A DNA stretch of 64,000 nt from a virus: the IMG/VR virus record IMGVR_UViG_3300040801_001687, positions 1 to 64,000 of that record. One strand, written 5' to 3'. The position numbers were made by a program, and so were the translations under genes. Below the pieces are notes generated by a model. It saw only the letters and a list, made by a program, of their open reading frames with translations. It was not told where the DNA came from and did no database searches. Below are positions 50,850-59,668 of the stretch, piece after piece. The first letter of the stretch is position 1. Every line of letters begins with the position of its first letter.

Positions 50850-51616
50850 ATACTATAATAAAAAACCAACAGAAACAACTATACCATGTTGGCCAAAAAT
50901 ACTCAGTAGAGAAATGGCAGGGGGTGGATTCACCTGATGATATGATTGAATTGTTAAACCAAAGGGTAGTTATAGATACTTCTTTATTGAAAAATAAGTT
51001 AGAAGAGGAAATAAAACCCCACTTACCTTGGGCTGAACTTCAATTCCAAGAAAGGGTATCGGGTAAACCCTTAAACCCCGGTGAATCTTATAAAGAATGG
51101 CCTTTTTATAAACACAAAAAAGAGGATGATAAATTTAGAAATACAGAAGAAGGCCAATTCAGTCACACCTATATGGAGAGGTTTTGGCCAAAGCAAGCCC
51201 CCATGTTTAATGGTAGAATTAATGCAGATATAAATATAGGTATAAGGTATGGATATGGGGACCTTGATGATTTAATTCAACTACTAATGGACCAACCCCA
51301 TACAAGGCAAGCTTTCTTACCTATCTGGTTTCCCGAAGATTTAAAGGCATCAAATTTAGGTGATAGAGTTCCATGTTCATTGGGTTATGATTTCATTATA
51401 AGAAACAATAGACTTCACATGGTTTATTATATGAGGTCATGCGATGCCCTTAGACATTTTAGAGATGATATTTATATAGCCATTAGGTTGATGCAATGGG
51501 TATGCCAAGAGTTAAATATGTTACATGACATAGATACTGGGATGTTCACTATGTATATTAAGAATTTCCACTGTTTCTATAAAGAAAGAGAAAGTTTACT
51601 ATCAGATAAATTTTAA
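50846..51616 (+). CDS. Thymidylate synthase family enzyme, probable dCMP-type
   Basis: 256 aa. TRQAFLPIWFPEDL (153-166), VPCSLGYDF with catalytic Cys 177, YYMRSCDALRHFRDDIYIA (194-212) and TMYIKNFHCFYKE (235-247) reproduce the TS signature. Asp 208 replaces the Asn (E. coli Asn 177) that binds the dUMP base; Asp at this point marks dCMP-using enzymes such as T4 dCMP hydroxymethylase. Products could be 5-hydroxymethyl-dCMP or 5-methyl-dCMP. Shares the transcript with its paralogue and a dCMP deaminase. Confidence 0.78.
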   Translation: MNTIIKNQQKQLYHVGQKYSVEKWQGVDSPDDMIELLNQRVVIDTSLLKNKLEEEIKPHLPWAELQFQERVSGKPLNPGESYKEWPFYKHKKEDDKFRNTEEGQFSHTYMERFWPKQAPMFNGRINADINIGIRYGYGDLDDLIQLLMDQPHTRQAFLPIWFPEDLKASNLGDRVPCSLGYDFIIRNNRLHMVYYMRSCDALRHFRDDIYIAIRLMQWVCQELNMLHDIDTGMFTMYIKNFHCFYKERESLLSDKF

Positions 51617-51641
51617 AAGGAGAGGTAGACTATTAAAAATT

Positions 51642-52082
51642 ATGGAAAGGATTAATAGAAACGAACTTAATTTAAGAATTGCCTACCTTATATCCCAAAG
51701 AGCTACTTGTCAAAGGTTGGGGGTGGGAGCAATAATCACTAGGGATAATCGAATAGTTGCAACGGGTTATAATGGACCGGTTAAAGGTTCTCCTCATTGC
51801 TCTATACTGGGATGTGATACTTCGGAACACTGCCAACATGCAGTTCATGCAGAAGCTAATGCAATTTATTTTGCAGCAAGGTATGGAGTATCACTTGAGG
51901 GGTGTACTTTATATGTAACCCATTCCCCTTGTAGAAAATGTGCAGAGGCTATAGTAAATGCAGGCATAGACTCAGTTATATATGATATACAATTTAGGGA
52001 CACCTCTTCACTTAAATTTTTAACAAGTAATGGGGTAGGAGTTTCACAACATATACTAAATAATAATGAAGAAAAGTTATAA
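51642..52082 (+). CDS. dCMP deaminase
   Basis: 146 aa. Zinc motifs HAE (69-71) and PCRKC (96-100) with a Gly/Asn-rich start ATGYNGPVKGSPHC (40-53). Converts dCMP to dUMP, feeding dTTP synthesis; T4-type enzymes are regulated by dCTP and dTTP. Additional Cys/His (CSILGCDTSEHC) fit the second zinc site of phage-type deaminases. The 17-base overlap with the polymerase gene shows tight coupling. Confidence 0.9.
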   Translation: MERINRNELNLRIAYLISQRATCQRLGVGAIITRDNRIVATGYNGPVKGSPHCSILGCDTSEHCQHAVHAEANAIYFAARYGVSLEGCTLYVTHSPCRKCAEAIVNAGIDSVIYDIQFRDTSSLKFLTSNGVGVSQHILNNNEEKL

Positions 52083-54294
52083 GATAGTTACAACTTTTGC
52101 TGAAATAGAAAATGTAATCAAATGGTGTCAGGAAACTAGATACTGTTCCTTTGATTATGAGACTAGAGCTCATGGACCTTTAGGACCTTCTTATAAAGGA
52201 AAGAATTCAGACAATCCCGCAGGGCCCCAATTTAAAGAAGATAAACCTACAATCCTAGGTATATCTTTTCAAATTGGGTTTGCTTATGTAATACCCCTAT
52301 TTCATTTAGAGTCACCTTTTTCTAATAGAGAGGTATTAAAGATATTCACGATGTTATCTCAAGGTATATTTGAGAATAAAGAAATAATTAAGATAGCCCA
52401 TAACTTTAAATTTGAATACAAATGGTCTACAAGATATGGTTGTAAATTCAATGGTAGAATATTTGATACCATGCTTGCTAAATATTTATTAGATGAGGAA
52501 AGACCACATGGTCTAAAAGATTTAGTAGCTCTTAAATTTCCAGAGTATGCCGAATACGATGATGAGGTAGAGGAATGCGTAAAGAAAGGTGGGGGTTGGC
52601 ATTCAGTTCCTTTAGATACTCTTTCTGAATACTGTGCATTAGATTGCGATATGACCTTAAGGCTAATGATTATACTTGAGGAGAAGCTAATGGATATGGG
52701 TTTTTATTTATTATTTAGAAACATGACTATGATGCAGACCAGGGTATTGGCTGAATCAGAAATTCAGGGTTTTATAATTGATAAGGATTACTTATATGAT
52801 TTGGAAGAGAAAGAGGCTAAGAAGATTGAGGAAACCGAAGAAGCTTTACAAGGGCATAAGAAAATTAGAAAATTCTTAAAACAAAGAAAGAAAGACCACA
52901 TTAAAAAATTAATAGAGAATACTCAAGATGAGATTAGAAAGATAAGGTCAGGGGAAATTGAGTATGCTAATATAGATAGAGCAATACAAAATAGGGAGGA
53001 GAAGGTTAGTAGATACCTAGCAGGAGAGCTAGTGACCAATAAAGAGAAAATTGAAGATAGAGTTAACTTTAATTCTACTCCTCAACTACGAGAGTTATTA
53101 TTTACATCTAAAGCAGGTTTTAAATTTGGTATAGTAAAATATACTTTAGATAAAAAGAAACAACCTACTGAAAACCCTTCAACTGATGAAGATGTATTAT
53201 TAGAACTTGAACTTAAAGATAAGTCGGGTTTTATATCTAACCTTTTAAAGCTTAGGGGTTTAAATAAGATTTATTCTACCTATATAAAAGGGCCAATGAA
53301 AAGGATAAACCATAAAGGTAGACTAAATACTGACTACCTTATACATGGAACGGTAACAGGAAGGCTATCATCAAAGAATCCAAATTTACAAAACATTCCA
53401 AGAGGTACAACTTCTAATATAATCAAAAGGATGTTTATTCCACCTAAAGACCACCTTATTTTAGAAGTCGACTATGGACAGGCAGAATTAAGGGTAGTGG
53501 CTGAAATATCAAATGATAAAACCATGATTGAATTATTTGATAAAGGCTATAATATTCACGTTGCTACTGCTTGTAAAGCTAATGATTGTATAGAAGATTA
53601 TGACCATATAAAGAAGGTTGTACTAAAAGATGAAAACCATCCTGACAATTTATTTTGGACCAAACAAAAGAAAAGGGCTAAGGTTATTAATTTTGGTATT
53701 ATCTATGGACAGACACCTAAAATGCTTGCTGAATCACTATCATTACCTGGGGACCCGGTAACGGAAGAAGAGGCTAGACAATTTAGAGAGGAATGGTTGA
53801 ACTTATACCCAGGTGTTAAGAGATGGTTTAAGAAACAAGAAAGGTTTTTAAAGAAACATGGATACGTTAAAAATATATTTGGAAGAAAGAGAAGGCTTCC
53901 AGGTATATGGGATTCTCAAATAGGAGTACAGAATAAGGCTATAAGGGATTGTATTAATGCTCCTATTCAGGGGGCTTCATCTGATATGACCCAATTCTCA
54001 TCTGTAGTTATAAGGGAGCAGGTTATAAAGAATGAAATTATAATGAGTGATTATGCTGAATTTAGAAACCAATTATACACAGTACATGATTCACTAGGTT
54101 TTTACATACAACCTAAATATATACATACTGTAGTTCCCCAATTAAAGGCAATATGTGAGAATCCACAAACCCAAAAATACTTTGGATTTCAAATGAAAAA
54201 AGTAAGAATGAAAGTATCAGCGGAGATAGGATTAAATTGGGGAGAATTAAAGGACTACAATAAGGAAGAAGATTACCAAAAATGGATTAGTTAA
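52066..54294 (+). CDS. DNA polymerase, family A
   Basis: 742 aa. 3'-5' exonuclease: Asp 30/Glu 32 (FDYET), HNFKFEYKW (about 111-119) and YCALDCDMT (about 188-196). Polymerase: motif A EVDYGQAELR (about 466-475), motif B KRAKVINFGIIYG (about 534-546) and motif C VHDS (about 671-674). Proofreading is therefore expected to be active. Residues 245-300 form a charged coiled insertion. The replicative polymerase of the phage; T4-type phages use family B, so this is a different replisome core with a T4-like recombination set. Confidence 0.93.
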   Translation: MKKSYKIVTTFAEIENVIKWCQETRYCSFDYETRAHGPLGPSYKGKNSDNPAGPQFKEDKPTILGISFQIGFAYVIPLFHLESPFSNREVLKIFTMLSQGIFENKEIIKIAHNFKFEYKWSTRYGCKFNGRIFDTMLAKYLLDEERPHGLKDLVALKFPEYAEYDDEVEECVKKGGGWHSVPLDTLSEYCALDCDMTLRLMIILEEKLMDMGFYLLFRNMTMMQTRVLAESEIQGFIIDKDYLYDLEEKEAKKIEETEEALQGHKKIRKFLKQRKKDHIKKLIENTQDEIRKIRSGEIEYANIDRAIQNREEKVSRYLAGELVTNKEKIEDRVNFNSTPQLRELLFTSKAGFKFGIVKYTLDKKKQPTENPSTDEDVLLELELKDKSGFISNLLKLRGLNKIYSTYIKGPMKRINHKGRLNTDYLIHGTVTGRLSSKNPNLQNIPRGTTSNIIKRMFIPPKDHLILEVDYGQAELRVVAEISNDKTMIELFDKGYNIHVATACKANDCIEDYDHIKKVVLKDENHPDNLFWTKQKKRAKVINFGIIYGQTPKMLAESLSLPGDPVTEEEARQFREEWLNLYPGVKRWFKKQERFLKKHGYVKNIFGRKRRLPGIWDSQIGVQNKAIRDCINAPIQGASSDMTQFSSVVIREQVIKNEIIMSDYAEFRNQLYTVHDSLGFYIQPKYIHTVVPQLKAICENPQTQKYFGFQMKKVRMKVSAEIGLNWGELKDYNKEEDYQKWIS

Positions 54295-54312
54295 ACTTTA
54301 AACAATAGAAAA

Positions 54313-54924
54313 ATGAAAATTGCATTTACAGGGAGTTCAGGCTCAGGAAAGACTACACTTGCTACTTGGTTAGCAGAGGAGAAAGATTTAACATTTATAC
54401 CAGGTTCATCAGGTGGATTGAAAACTGATGAGGATAGAAAGTTTTTAAAAGAAAATTTTGGATTTGAAGGGGGTAAAGGCCATGCAAATGTTATACAACA
54501 ATCTCATATTAACCCCGAATTGGGTTACTATATCCAATCTACAGTACGTAGAAGAAGGGCTGAATTAATTAGAAACAACGATGATTTTGTAACTGACAGA
54601 AGCCCTTTAGATAATTGGGTATACTTTATATTACAAGCATCTACTTATCAGAGCCAAGAGAATTGTAATAACTTTCTTGTAAAGGTTACAGAGATGTTTA
54701 AAGATTTGGATGCAGTTATATATGTACCTTCAATGTTTTCTAATATTGAAAACAACGGTTCAAGAGTTTCCAATGTATATTTTCAACAAGCAGTAGATGC
54801 TTATTTTGAATTATGCTTTAGAAATTTCCAAAGAAGTTTAGCTGCTGACTATGGTACTAAATTTTTAAGGATTCCTATGGTAGACCTTCAGTTAAGAAAG
54901 GATTATATCATTAATAACCTTTAA
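54313..54924 (+). CDS. P-loop deoxynucleotide or nucleoside kinase
   Basis: 203 aa. GSSGSGKTT (7-15) is a P-loop. A DRS motif (TDRSPLDN, about 97-104) and an Arg-rich lid region (STVRRRRAEL) follow. These match dNMP/deoxynucleoside kinase-type enzymes and phage AAA_28-like kinases. By place beside TS-fold, deaminase and polymerase genes it probably phosphorylates deoxynucleotides, possibly a modified dCMP. Substrate not deducible. Confidence 0.7.
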   Translation: MKIAFTGSSGSGKTTLATWLAEEKDLTFIPGSSGGLKTDEDRKFLKENFGFEGGKGHANVIQQSHINPELGYYIQSTVRRRRAELIRNNDDFVTDRSPLDNWVYFILQASTYQSQENCNNFLVKVTEMFKDLDAVIYVPSMFSNIENNGSRVSNVYFQQAVDAYFELCFRNFQRSLAADYGTKFLRIPMVDLQLRKDYIINNL

Positions 54925-54938
54925 TACTATTATCCGAT

Positions 54939-55379
54939 ATGGGAAAATTATCAAAATACTCATCAAAATCCTCTATAATGGATGTTAAAATCAAGTACGG
55001 TAAGGAAGTATTTGAATTTAACCTTAATGATGAGTTAAAGATTTCGGATTCTAATAGGGATAATGAGATTAGAAACCATCCAAGAAGTTATGCTTTTCTA
55101 TGTATGTTAAGTGTAAAACTTAAAACTATAGTAAAGGAACTTCACCAAGAATCTAAAAGGGTTTATGCTAAAAGGATGGCTTATCTTAGAGAAAAGGCTC
55201 CTTCAGTTAAAGAAGCTGAAATAAAAATAAGGTATGATAAAAAATACCTTAAGGCTTTAGATGATGTAACTAATGCTGAAGAGTTAAAGGATATAGTTGA
55301 TGTATCAGTAAGGGCCTTTGAAGAAAGGAAAGATTTATTACAAACTTTATCTGCAAATACACGAAGAGAAAATAAATAA
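54939..55379 (+). CDS. Possible UvsY-like recombination mediator
   Basis: 146 aa, all-helical after a short beta start. The segment RNHPRSYAFLCMLSVKLKTIVKELHQ and the charged REKAPSVKEAEIKIRYDKKYLK resemble the size and helix pattern of T4 UvsY (137 aa), which loads UvsX onto SSB-coated DNA. It lies directly before the SSB and UvsX genes, the expected partners. Sequence identity to UvsY cannot be shown by eye, so this is a context-based call. Confidence 0.5.
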   Translation: MGKLSKYSSKSSIMDVKIKYGKEVFEFNLNDELKISDSNRDNEIRNHPRSYAFLCMLSVKLKTIVKELHQESKRVYAKRMAYLREKAPSVKEAEIKIRYDKKYLKALDDVTNAEELKDIVDVSVRAFEERKDLLQTLSANTRRENK

Positions 55380-55400
55380 ACAATTTAAATTTCAAATTTT

Positions 55401-56156
55401 ATGCCAACTAAAGAACAGATTAAAAAATTAAAAGCTAGAAAGAAAAAGCTTAAAGAGAAATCAGAAGGTGGAGCATTTATATTCTTCAAAGCTGATGAGA
55501 CTCAGAGGTTAAGAGTTCTTCCAGTGCCGGAAGATGAGGAGTTTGGTTTAGAAATAATCCAATTCTATTTAGGTAATGATATTAAAGGGGTTATTTCACC
55601 TGCTACTTTTGGAGAGCCTTGTGCAATAATGGAAACCTTTGAAAAATTAAATGCTGGAGATGAGGACGATAAAGAGTTAGCTGCTACATTTAAACCTAAA
55701 TCTAAATACGTAATTCCAGTTGTAAAGTATAAAGATATAAAAGGAAAAGAGGTTGACCATCAAATAGGGGAAAGGTTAGCAATGCTTACATCGGGTCAAT
55801 ACCAAGACCTAGTAGATTACTTTTTAGATGAGGAGAAGGGGGACTTCACTAACCCAAAAACGGGTTATGATATTAAATTTAGTAGAACGGGGTCAGGTCA
55901 ATTTGATACTGAATATTCTACAATGGATTGTAAACCTACTAAATTGGATAAAAAATACATTAAGAAGATTTATGACCCCGAAGAGATGCTCAGAAAAGAG
56001 ATGCCTTCATATGAAGATACCGAAGAGCTTATAAATAAATTCTTAGGGTTAGATGATGAAGATGAATCACTAAAGAAGAAGAAAAAGAAGAAGTCTAGTA
56101 AGAAAACTTCTACTAAAAAGAAATCTTCTAAGAAAAAGAAAAAATCTGACTTATGA
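55401..56156 (+). CDS. Single-stranded DNA-binding protein (gp32-like) with Lys-rich tail
   Basis: 251 aa. The start is basic and helical (KLKARKKKLKEKS), then GGAFIFFKADETQRLRVLPVP, the usual opening of phage OB-fold SSBs, and a beta-rich core to about residue 175. An acidic stretch (LGLDDEDES, about 215-223) is followed by 28 residues that are more than half Lys (224-251). Phage SSBs normally end in an acidic tail that binds partner proteins, so a final basic tail is unusual. Overlaps the UvsX gene by 4 bases. Confidence 0.75.
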   Translation: MPTKEQIKKLKARKKKLKEKSEGGAFIFFKADETQRLRVLPVPEDEEFGLEIIQFYLGNDIKGVISPATFGEPCAIMETFEKLNAGDEDDKELAATFKPKSKYVIPVVKYKDIKGKEVDHQIGERLAMLTSGQYQDLVDYFLDEEKGDFTNPKTGYDIKFSRTGSGQFDTEYSTMDCKPTKLDKKYIKKIYDPEEMLRKEMPSYEDTEELINKFLGLDDEDESLKKKKKKKSSKKTSTKKKSSKKKKKSDL

Positions 56157-57283
56157 GTTCAAAAGGTATAAAATTACTTTCTGACTCAGCTATTAGGAAA
56201 AAATACCCTAACTCTTATAGAGCGGATACCATTATATCAGAGGAGGAAACTATATGGCTACCCTCAAGTTGTTTACCATTAAATAATCAACTTGGGGGTG
56301 GCATCCCTTACGGAAAAATCCTTGAGTTGTTTGGTTATGAGTCTACTGGGAAATCAATTCTAGCTTTAGATTTTGCTAAATCTACACAGAAGCTTGGGGG
56401 TATAGTTCTTTGGGATGATGCAGAAGGGGCTTTCACTAAATATTGGGCTGAAGCTAATGGAGTAGACCCAAGTATGGTAGAAGTTTATCCTGAAAATGAT
56501 GTAGAAGGTTATTCCGATTGGCAAAGGGATATGATTATTTATCACAGAGCTAAGTTAACTAACAATGAACCCATATTATTAGTATGTGATTCTATTGCTG
56601 CTCTTGAATGCCTTGCTAATATAGATGCTACTCAAACAGATTCTAAAGCTGAAATGGGTAATAGAGCAAAGGCTATATATAAGATGTATAGAATTAGAAA
56701 TAACCTTTATGCTAAATATGGGGTATGTGTTATAATGATTAACCAGGTTAGAGATAAGGTAGGGGCTTCAATGTTTGAAGCAGCAACTACTACACCAGGG
56801 GGTCAGTCTACTAAATTCTATGCTTCACAAAGAGTAGGTTTATCAGGCTCTTCAATGATTAAAGGTAGATTAGTTAAAGGAGAGTTTAAAGAGGATAAAA
56901 CTAAAGGTCACAGAATAGGTAGAAACATATATGTGAAGATTGATAAAAATAAGGTAGCCCCACCTAGGGATAATATTAAAACCCAAGTATACTTTACAAA
57001 TGAAAGGTATGGGTATGTGGGTTATTCAAGATATCATGGGTTAGCTGATATCCTAGTAGAAAAAGGAAAACTTAAAAAGAAGGGTTCTTATTATAAATTG
57101 GATGGAGAGAGTATAGCTCAAGGTGAGGACCAATTTATTAACCTAATGATGGAAGATAAAGACTTTAGAAAGAGGATGATTAAAGCTTCTGGTATAAATA
57201 CTATATCCAAAACAAGAAAAGTTATTAATTCAATTTCTAATAATCTTTATCCGGTAAAACTTAAAGGAGGGGAAGATGAGTAG
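56153..57283 (+). CDS. uvsX: UvsX/RecA-like recombinase
   Basis: 376 aa. Walker A GYESTGKS (61-68), the DDAEGAF segment (RecA MAW-like), Walker B PILLVCDSIA (about 134-143) and CVIMINQVRD (about 188-198) with L2-like loop ATTTPGGQSTKF. Catalyses strand exchange, for recombination-dependent replication and repair. Follows the SSB and the mediator candidate; overlaps the flap nuclease gene by 8 bases. Confidence 0.9.
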   Translation: MSSKGIKLLSDSAIRKKYPNSYRADTIISEEETIWLPSSCLPLNNQLGGGIPYGKILELFGYESTGKSILALDFAKSTQKLGGIVLWDDAEGAFTKYWAEANGVDPSMVEVYPENDVEGYSDWQRDMIIYHRAKLTNNEPILLVCDSIAALECLANIDATQTDSKAEMGNRAKAIYKMYRIRNNLYAKYGVCVIMINQVRDKVGASMFEAATTTPGGQSTKFYASQRVGLSGSSMIKGRLVKGEFKEDKTKGHRIGRNIYVKIDKNKVAPPRDNIKTQVYFTNERYGYVGYSRYHGLADILVEKGKLKKKGSYYKLDGESIAQGEDQFINLMMEDKDFRKRMIKASGINTISKTRKVINSISNNLYPVKLKGGEDE

Positions 57284-58178
57284 GTTATTATTAATAGATT
57301 CTAACAATAGATGTTGGGCCTCATATCATGCATATAGTAGGCTTTCATATAAAGGTGAATCAGTTTCTATACTATATGGGTTGCCTTCGATTGTTAGTTC
57401 TACTATTAAAAAACTTAATGCTGATAAAACTATAATGGTTTGGGATGGTAAACATGATTCGGAAAGAGTAAAAATACACCCGAATTATAAAGAGAGGGAT
57501 AAAAAGAGTTTAGTGGATTATGAAAGCTTTATGGAGCAAAAGTCTACAGTATACTCTATGGTTAGGTTTTTAGGAATACCCCAAGCCCTTAACGCTACGA
57601 TGGAAGCTGATGATTTAATTTATTCTTTGGTTAGAAAAAACCTTAAGAAGTATGATGAGATAACTATTGTATCGGGTGATAAGGATTTTAACCAATTAGT
57701 AAGACCCTATTCTAAAAAGAAGGGTACTGCTGCAGTTAATATTTTTAATGACTCCAAGAAGTTAACTCTTGACCATAAAAATATGGAAACCCAATTTGGT
57801 TACACTCCTAAACAGACGGTGGATTATCTTTCATTAGTAGGTGATAAATCGGATAACATACCGGGGTATCCAGGTATAGGTGATAAAAGGGCTAGAGATT
57901 TGTTATCAAAATATGGGAGTGTAGCGGGATTCTTGAAATCAAGTGATTCTCACAATCAAATTAATAAGGAGAAGCTACTAGAAGTCATGGAGATTAATCG
58001 TATACTGATTGATTTAAGATACTTCCATAAGACTTTTATAAAAGGGAATCCAAAAAAGAAAATAAAGTGGATAAACAATGAAGAGAACCCCGAAAAGGAT
58101 ATAAAGAAATTTAAAAAATTATGTGCTAAGTATGGGATGAAAAAATTAATGGGTAAATCATTTTTAAATACATTTTAA
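57276..58178 (+). CDS. 5'-3' exonuclease / flap endonuclease (RNase H-type, T4/T5 family)
   Basis: 300 aa. LLLIDSNNRCW (3-13), MVWDGKHDSERVKIHPNYK (about 51-69), MEADDLIYS (about 108-116), VSGDKDFNQL (about 130-139) and LVGDKSDNIPGYPGIGDKRARDLL (about 190-213, spaced helix-hairpin-helix region). All acidic metal-binding motifs of the PIN/FEN family are present. Removes RNA primers and flaps on the lagging strand. Confidence 0.9.
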   Translation: MSRLLLIDSNNRCWASYHAYSRLSYKGESVSILYGLPSIVSSTIKKLNADKTIMVWDGKHDSERVKIHPNYKERDKKSLVDYESFMEQKSTVYSMVRFLGIPQALNATMEADDLIYSLVRKNLKKYDEITIVSGDKDFNQLVRPYSKKKGTAAVNIFNDSKKLTLDHKNMETQFGYTPKQTVDYLSLVGDKSDNIPGYPGIGDKRARDLLSKYGSVAGFLKSSDSHNQINKEKLLEVMEINRILIDLRYFHKTFIKGNPKKKIKWINNEENPEKDIKKFKKLCAKYGMKKLMGKSFLNTF

Positions 58179-58179
58179 T

Positions 58180-58671
58180 ATGGGTAAAAAATATAAAAAA
58201 TTCAATCCAGTAAAAAAGGTAGCAGAGTTTCATAAGGTATCAGGTAATTCAATATTACCTAAACCAGAAATTCCTAAAGCCGAAAGGTTAAAACTAAGAG
58301 TAATACTTATTCAGGAGGAACTGGATGAATTAAAGGAGGCTATAGAACAAAACGATTTTGTTGAGATGGCTGATGCTCTTACAGATATTCTTTATGTAAC
58401 TATAGGTTCTTTCTTAGAGTTAGGGTTAGGGAAGATAACCCATAAGTTATTTAAAGAAGTTCATAGGTCTAATATGACTAAATTTTGTGATACTGAAGAA
58501 CAAGCAAAGGCTCAGGTTAATTGGTATATGCAGAATAAAGGTATAGTTGCTGACTACTATGAGAAAGGGGGTAAGTGGATTCTATTTAACACTGCCACTG
58601 AAAAAACAATAAAGAGGCGGGACTATTCACGACCTGATTTAAAATCAATAATTCAAAAGGCCTCTAAATAA
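58180..58671 (+). CDS. MazG-like nucleotide pyrophosphohydrolase
   Basis: 163 aa. The helical core QEELDELKEAIEQ (about 47-59) and EMADALTDILYV (about 64-75) gives the EExxE...ExxD metal-binding pattern of all-alpha NTP pyrophosphatases. Phage versions hydrolyse dNTPs or (p)ppGpp-related alarmones. The stop lies inside the hairpin at 58660, so translation and termination overlap. Confidence 0.82.
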   Translation: MGKKYKKFNPVKKVAEFHKVSGNSILPKPEIPKAERLKLRVILIQEELDELKEAIEQNDFVEMADALTDILYVTIGSFLELGLGKITHKLFKEVHRSNMTKFCDTEEQAKAQVNWYMQNKGIVADYYEKGGKWILFNTATEKTIKRRDYSRPDLKSIIQKASK

Positions 58672-58682
58672 GAGGCTTTTTT
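58660..58682 (+). terminator. Rho-independent terminator overlapping the MazG stop
   Basis: GCCTCT (58660-58665), loop AAATA, AGAGGC (58671-58676) and seven T. The stop TAA (58669-58671) lies in the loop, so ribosomes ending there may influence hairpin formation. Confidence 0.75.
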
Positions 58683-58702
58683 TATCACTTAAGTAGTCTA
58701 CC

Positions 58703-59668
58703 ATGAAAAAGAAAGTAATATTTATAGCATTTTCAGATATACAAATAGAAGATTGGAAACAATATTCCAAAGACCACTCAAGGCTTTATGATAATGAGAA
58801 GATACTTAAAAAGATATACGAGAAGGCCGAAAAATATAAATGTCCTGTTCTATTTGGGGGTGATTTGTTTGATAATCCTTATGGCCTATCTAACAGAGTC
58901 CTTAATGAGATGGCCAAATGGTTTAAGAAATTTAAAAGGCCGATTTATGCAATATCTGGAAACCATGACCAACAAGAGAAAAATACCTTAACTAATAAAA
59001 GCCCCACCTATATGGATTTCATGTCCATAGCTTTTGATAATTTTGTAAACTTAGATAATGGGTATCACCTATTTGCTAAAAATGAAACTATTGTTGCTGG
59101 TATACCATATTATGCCTCCTCTAAAGATTTAATTGAGGCTATAAAGACAATGAATAAGAAATTAAAAAGAAGGCCAGAAAGAAAGATTCTCCTATTACAT
59201 ACACATTTACCTGGTGCTAAAGAACCTTCTGGCCTACAATTGGAATCAGATTTACCCTCCACAATATATAGACATCTAAAAGGTTATGATTTAGTTTTAT
59301 CGGGTCACATTCATAAACCCCAAAAGATATTTAAGAACACGTTAAATATGGGAGCTACCCATAACCAAAGGACTTCAGATGAAGGGTGTAAAATGGGTTT
59401 TTGGTTAATTTATGATGATTTAACTTATAAGTTTATAGATGCTAAGGCCCCAATGTTTAAATATATAGAAGAAGATGAAGAACCCGAAGATGATTACAAT
59501 TTCTATATTAGGGTATCGAAAGAAGAGGAGTATGAGGAAACAGAAGAGGTATCGGTTAATTTTAAACCAAATTCAAAACCGGAAACTCTTGCAAAAGAAT
59601 ACCTCAAAGCCAAAAATATAAAATCAAAGGCTAAATTAAAAACACTTAAAAAATATCTAAAACTATGA
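58703..59668 (+). CDS. sbcD: SbcD/Mre11-like exonuclease subunit (T4 gp47-type)
   Basis: 321 aa. Phosphoesterase motifs: FSDIQIEDW (10-18), GGDLFDNP (about 52-59), SGNHDQQE (about 90-97), LLHTHLPG and LSGHIHKPQ. The first motif reads DIQ rather than the usual DxH, so one metal ligand appears to be Gln; a real change or an alternative ligand (Asp 17) is possible. Works with SbcC in end resection. Overlaps the SbcC gene by 4 bases. Confidence 0.87.
   Translation: MKKKVIFIAFSDIQIEDWKQYSKDHSRLYDNEKILKKIYEKAEKYKCPVLFGGDLFDNPYGLSNRVLNEMAKWFKKFKRPIYAISGNHDQQEKNTLTNKSPTYMDFMSIAFDNFVNLDNGYHLFAKNETIVAGIPYYASSKDLIEAIKTMNKKLKRRPERKILLLHTHLPGAKEPSGLQLESDLPSTIYRHLKGYDLVLSGHIHKPQKIFKNTLNMGATHNQRTSDEGCKMGFWLIYDDLTYKFIDAKAPMFKYIEEDEEPEDDYNFYIRVSKEEEYEETEEVSVNFKPNSKPETLAKEYLKAKNIKSKAKLKTLKKYLKL

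Noticed and set aside
55828-56034. Plus-strand frame of 68 codons
   Set aside because: Shifted frame inside the SSB gene.
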